A DNA stretch of 64,000 nt from assembly GCA_002798195.1 (NCBI GenBank), contig NWQM01000017.1, forward strand, positions 1-64,000. The letters run 5' to 3'. Origin of the DNA: Lysobacteraceae bacterium NML03-0222 (GTDB lineage: Bacteria; Pseudomonadota; Gammaproteobacteria; Xanthomonadales; Xanthomonadaceae). Below are positions 62,439 to 64,000 of this stretch, one piece after another (the first letter of the stretch is position 1; every line of letters starts with the position of its first letter). A program made the translations under genes and the position numbers. Under the pieces are notes generated by a model. It searched no databases. It had not been told where the DNA came from and saw only the letters and a program-made list of their open reading frames with translations.

Positions 62439-62777
62439 ATGAAAATGGTGATGGCCATCATCAAGCCCTTCAAACTGGACGATGTCCGCGAGGCACTGGC
62501 CGATGCCGGTGTGACCGGCTTGACGGTGATCGAAGTCAAAGGCTTTGGCCGGCAAAAAGGCCATACCGAGCTGTATCGCGGCGCCGAATATGTGGTGGAT
62601 TTTCTGCCCAAACTGAAGATTGAAGTGGCCGTGGTGGATGAGCAGGTGGATGCGGTGGTCGAGGCCATCATGCAATCGGCGGGTACCGGCAAAATTGGTG
62701 ATGGCAAGATTTTTGTCTGGGATTTGGAGCGCGCAGTGCGTATCCGTACCGGCGAAATGGACGCCGATGCCTTGTAA
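62439..62777 (+). CDS. glnK: Nitrogen regulatory protein P-II (GlnK type)
   Basis: This 112-aa protein senses 2-oxoglutarate and ATP/ADP. The T-loop has GHTELYRGAEY with Tyr51, the uridylylation site, and the B and C loops are typical (TGKIGDGKIF). The N-terminus MKMVMAIIKPFKLDDVREAL resembles GlnK. Unlike the usual glnK-amtB pair, no ammonium transporter follows; a DUF4153-like gene does. It diverges from ubiK. Confidence 0.94.
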   Translation: MKMVMAIIKPFKLDDVREALADAGVTGLTVIEVKGFGRQKGHTELYRGAEYVVDFLPKLKIEVAVVDEQVDAVVEAIMQSAGTGKIGDGKIFVWDLERAVRIRTGEMDADAL

Positions 62778-62892
62778 TTGCGGCGTCAATCAAAGTGGGT
62801 TGAGGCGGTCGGCCAAACCAGACTTTGCATAAAGCCGGTGCCTTGCATCGGGGATATGGCATGCTTGCGTTGGTTTACAAAGCGAGGCCGCC

Positions 62893-64000
62893 ATGTCCAC
62901 TACCCATATAGACACCCATGCCGAGCCAGCGGCGCTTGCGCGCCCGGTCAAGCAATTCATCGTATTGCTTGCCATGTTGCAAGGCTTGCTGCTGTATGTG
63001 GCCGAATACGGTCGTGAAGCGGCTTGGTGGCCGTTTTCCACATTGAACGGCTGTGTCTATTGGTACACCCTGGTGCTGGCGGTGCCGACCATGATGCTGC
63101 TCAGCGTGCGGCGGCTGGATGAGCGGCGCTTCTGGTGGCAGGCTACAGGCGTGGCTGTGATGTTTGCACTCTTGGCCGCCTGGGCAGGCTGGAGTGCCAC
63201 CGGCAATGCAGGGATTGTCAGTGACAGAGTGTTATGGCCTTTTGGTTTGGCAACGGCCGTGGCGCTGTTTGTGGCCTTGCCGTATTTGCAAAGCGCCCTG
63301 CGGCATGGGCGCTGGAATGCGCGCTATGCGGATTTGTTTGAGCTGGCCTGGCAAAACGGTCTGACGCTGGTGCTGATGTTGTTGTTTATCGGCATTTGCT
63401 GGCCACTGCTGTATCTGTGGGGCGGGTTGTTCCAACTCATTGACATTGAATTTTTTGCCGATCTGTTCCGTGAAAAGCCTTTTGTCTATCTGGCTACCGG
63501 GTTGATGGCCGGGCTAGGCATCCTGATTGGTCGTACCCAGCAGCGCCCGGTGCAAATTGCCCGGCGGGTGCTGCTCGCCATCTTTACCGGGCTGTTGCCA
63601 CTGGTGGCGCTGATTGCCCTGCTGTTTGTGCTGAGCCTGCCATTGACCGGGCTGGAGCCGCTGTGGAATACCCGTTCAGCCGCGTTGATTTTGATGAGCG
63701 TGGTGGCGGTGATGGTGTTGTTTGTCAATGCCGTGTATCAGGACGGCCAGGGGGCGATGCCCTACCCGCGCTGGCTGCGCTGGCTGGTGGATGCGGGCAT
63801 CCTGACCTTGCCATGGTTTTCCGGCCTGGCGCTATACGCATTGATGCTGCGCATCAACCAATACGGTTGGACACAGGAGCGCATTGCCGGGATGGTGGCG
63901 GCAGTGATTCTGGCCTCTCACGCACTGGGCTATGCCATCGCCGTATTGCGGCGTGGGTCATGGCTTTCTGGCATCCGCCGGGTAAATGTGGCGGTATCGC
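62893..64000 (+). CDS. DUF4153-like multi-pass membrane protein, cut by window end
   Basis: The open frame runs from the ATG at 62893 (MSTTHIDTHAEP) without a stop to the window end, 369 codons. It holds many hydrophobic segments (QFIVLLAMLQGLLLYVAEYG, LTLVLMLLFIGICWPLLYLWGG and others, ten or so) with the DUF4153 look, such as SAALILMSVVAVMVLFVNAVYQD. The C-terminus is missing. No catalytic motif is visible. It lies 115 bases after glnK. Confidence 0.8.
   Translation, partial: MSTTHIDTHAEPAALARPVKQFIVLLAMLQGLLLYVAEYGREAAWWPFSTLNGCVYWYTLVLAVPTMMLLSVRRLDERRFWWQATGVAVMFALLAAWAGWSATGNAGIVSDRVLWPFGLATAVALFVALPYLQSALRHGRWNARYADLFELAWQNGLTLVLMLLFIGICWPLLYLWGGLFQLIDIEFFADLFREKPFVYLATGLMAGLGILIGRTQQRPVQIARRVLLAIFTGLLPLVALIALLFVLSLPLTGLEPLWNTRSAALILMSVVAVMVLFVNAVYQDGQGAMPYPRWLRWLVDAGILTLPWFSGLALYALMLRINQYGWTQERIAGMVAAVILASHALGYAIAVLRRGSWLSGIRRVNVAVS

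Overview
The window is a chromosomal segment of a GC-rich gammaproteobacterium. The evidence is 6S RNA lying between zapA and fau, ZapA with a TIGR02449 coiled-coil protein, a ygfB-pepP pair, yicC-gmk-rpoZ-spoT-ridA-recG, atpIBEFHAGDC-glmU/glmS, and glnK-ubiK-comM. Large TonB receptors, a CCCGAGT heptamer tandem repeat and a hairpin-rich intergenic repeat suggest the Lysobacterales/Xanthomonadales. That placement is an inference and no species is named. I see no rRNA, tRNA, CRISPR array, intact transposase or prophage.

Region 1 (0.1-21.7 kb) is housekeeping. On the minus strand are fau, 6S RNA, zapA, its coiled-coil partner and a membrane PAS-GGDEF-EAL protein. ygfB-pepP is on the plus strand. 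A long, largely overlapping minus-strand run follows: rph, an unknown gene, rdgB, hemW, a DUF1631 protein, a PilZ protein, pepQ and a small lipoprotein gene. Diverging from rph are yicC, gmk, rpoZ, spoT, ridA and recG, then an intergenic repeat and a nucleoside hydrolase.

Region 2 (21.7-31.4 kb) is the F1Fo ATP synthase operon. It carries an extra small lipoprotein gene between atpG and atpD, and a strong hairpin in most of its wider gaps. gtrA-like and glmU genes follow.

Region 3 (31.4-38.7 kb) is an acquired defence island immediately downstream of glmU. It holds a C-terminal scrap of what looks like an SNF2-type helicase, an AT-rich TIGR04141/DUF6119-like gene, a type III-like adenine methyltransferase whose specificity core is AT-rich, a truncated RhuM gene, a zeta-like kinase toxin with a 64-aa partner, and a type III Res helicase-nuclease. 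From TIGR04141 onward the genes overlap by a few bases, so they are probably co-transcribed.

Region 4 (38.7-55.5 kb) is accessory and envelope-related. It holds a TonB receptor with a di-heme peroxidase, a sensor kinase with a sigma-54 activator, a DUF4304/TPR cassette, a MazEF-type toxin-antitoxin pair, a MacAB-like export operon and a heme/iron-type TonB receptor. Upstream of the export operon is an excellent sigma-54 promoter preceded by an array of TGTCCG half-sites. This suggests that the two-component system controls the exporter, and that the cassettes between them were inserted into one ancestral operon.

Region 5 (55.5-64 kb) is glmS, a roughly 930-bp tandem duplication (a five-helix membrane protein plus the 5' end of waaA), intact waaA, comM, ubiK, glnK and a DUF4153-like membrane protein cut by the window end.
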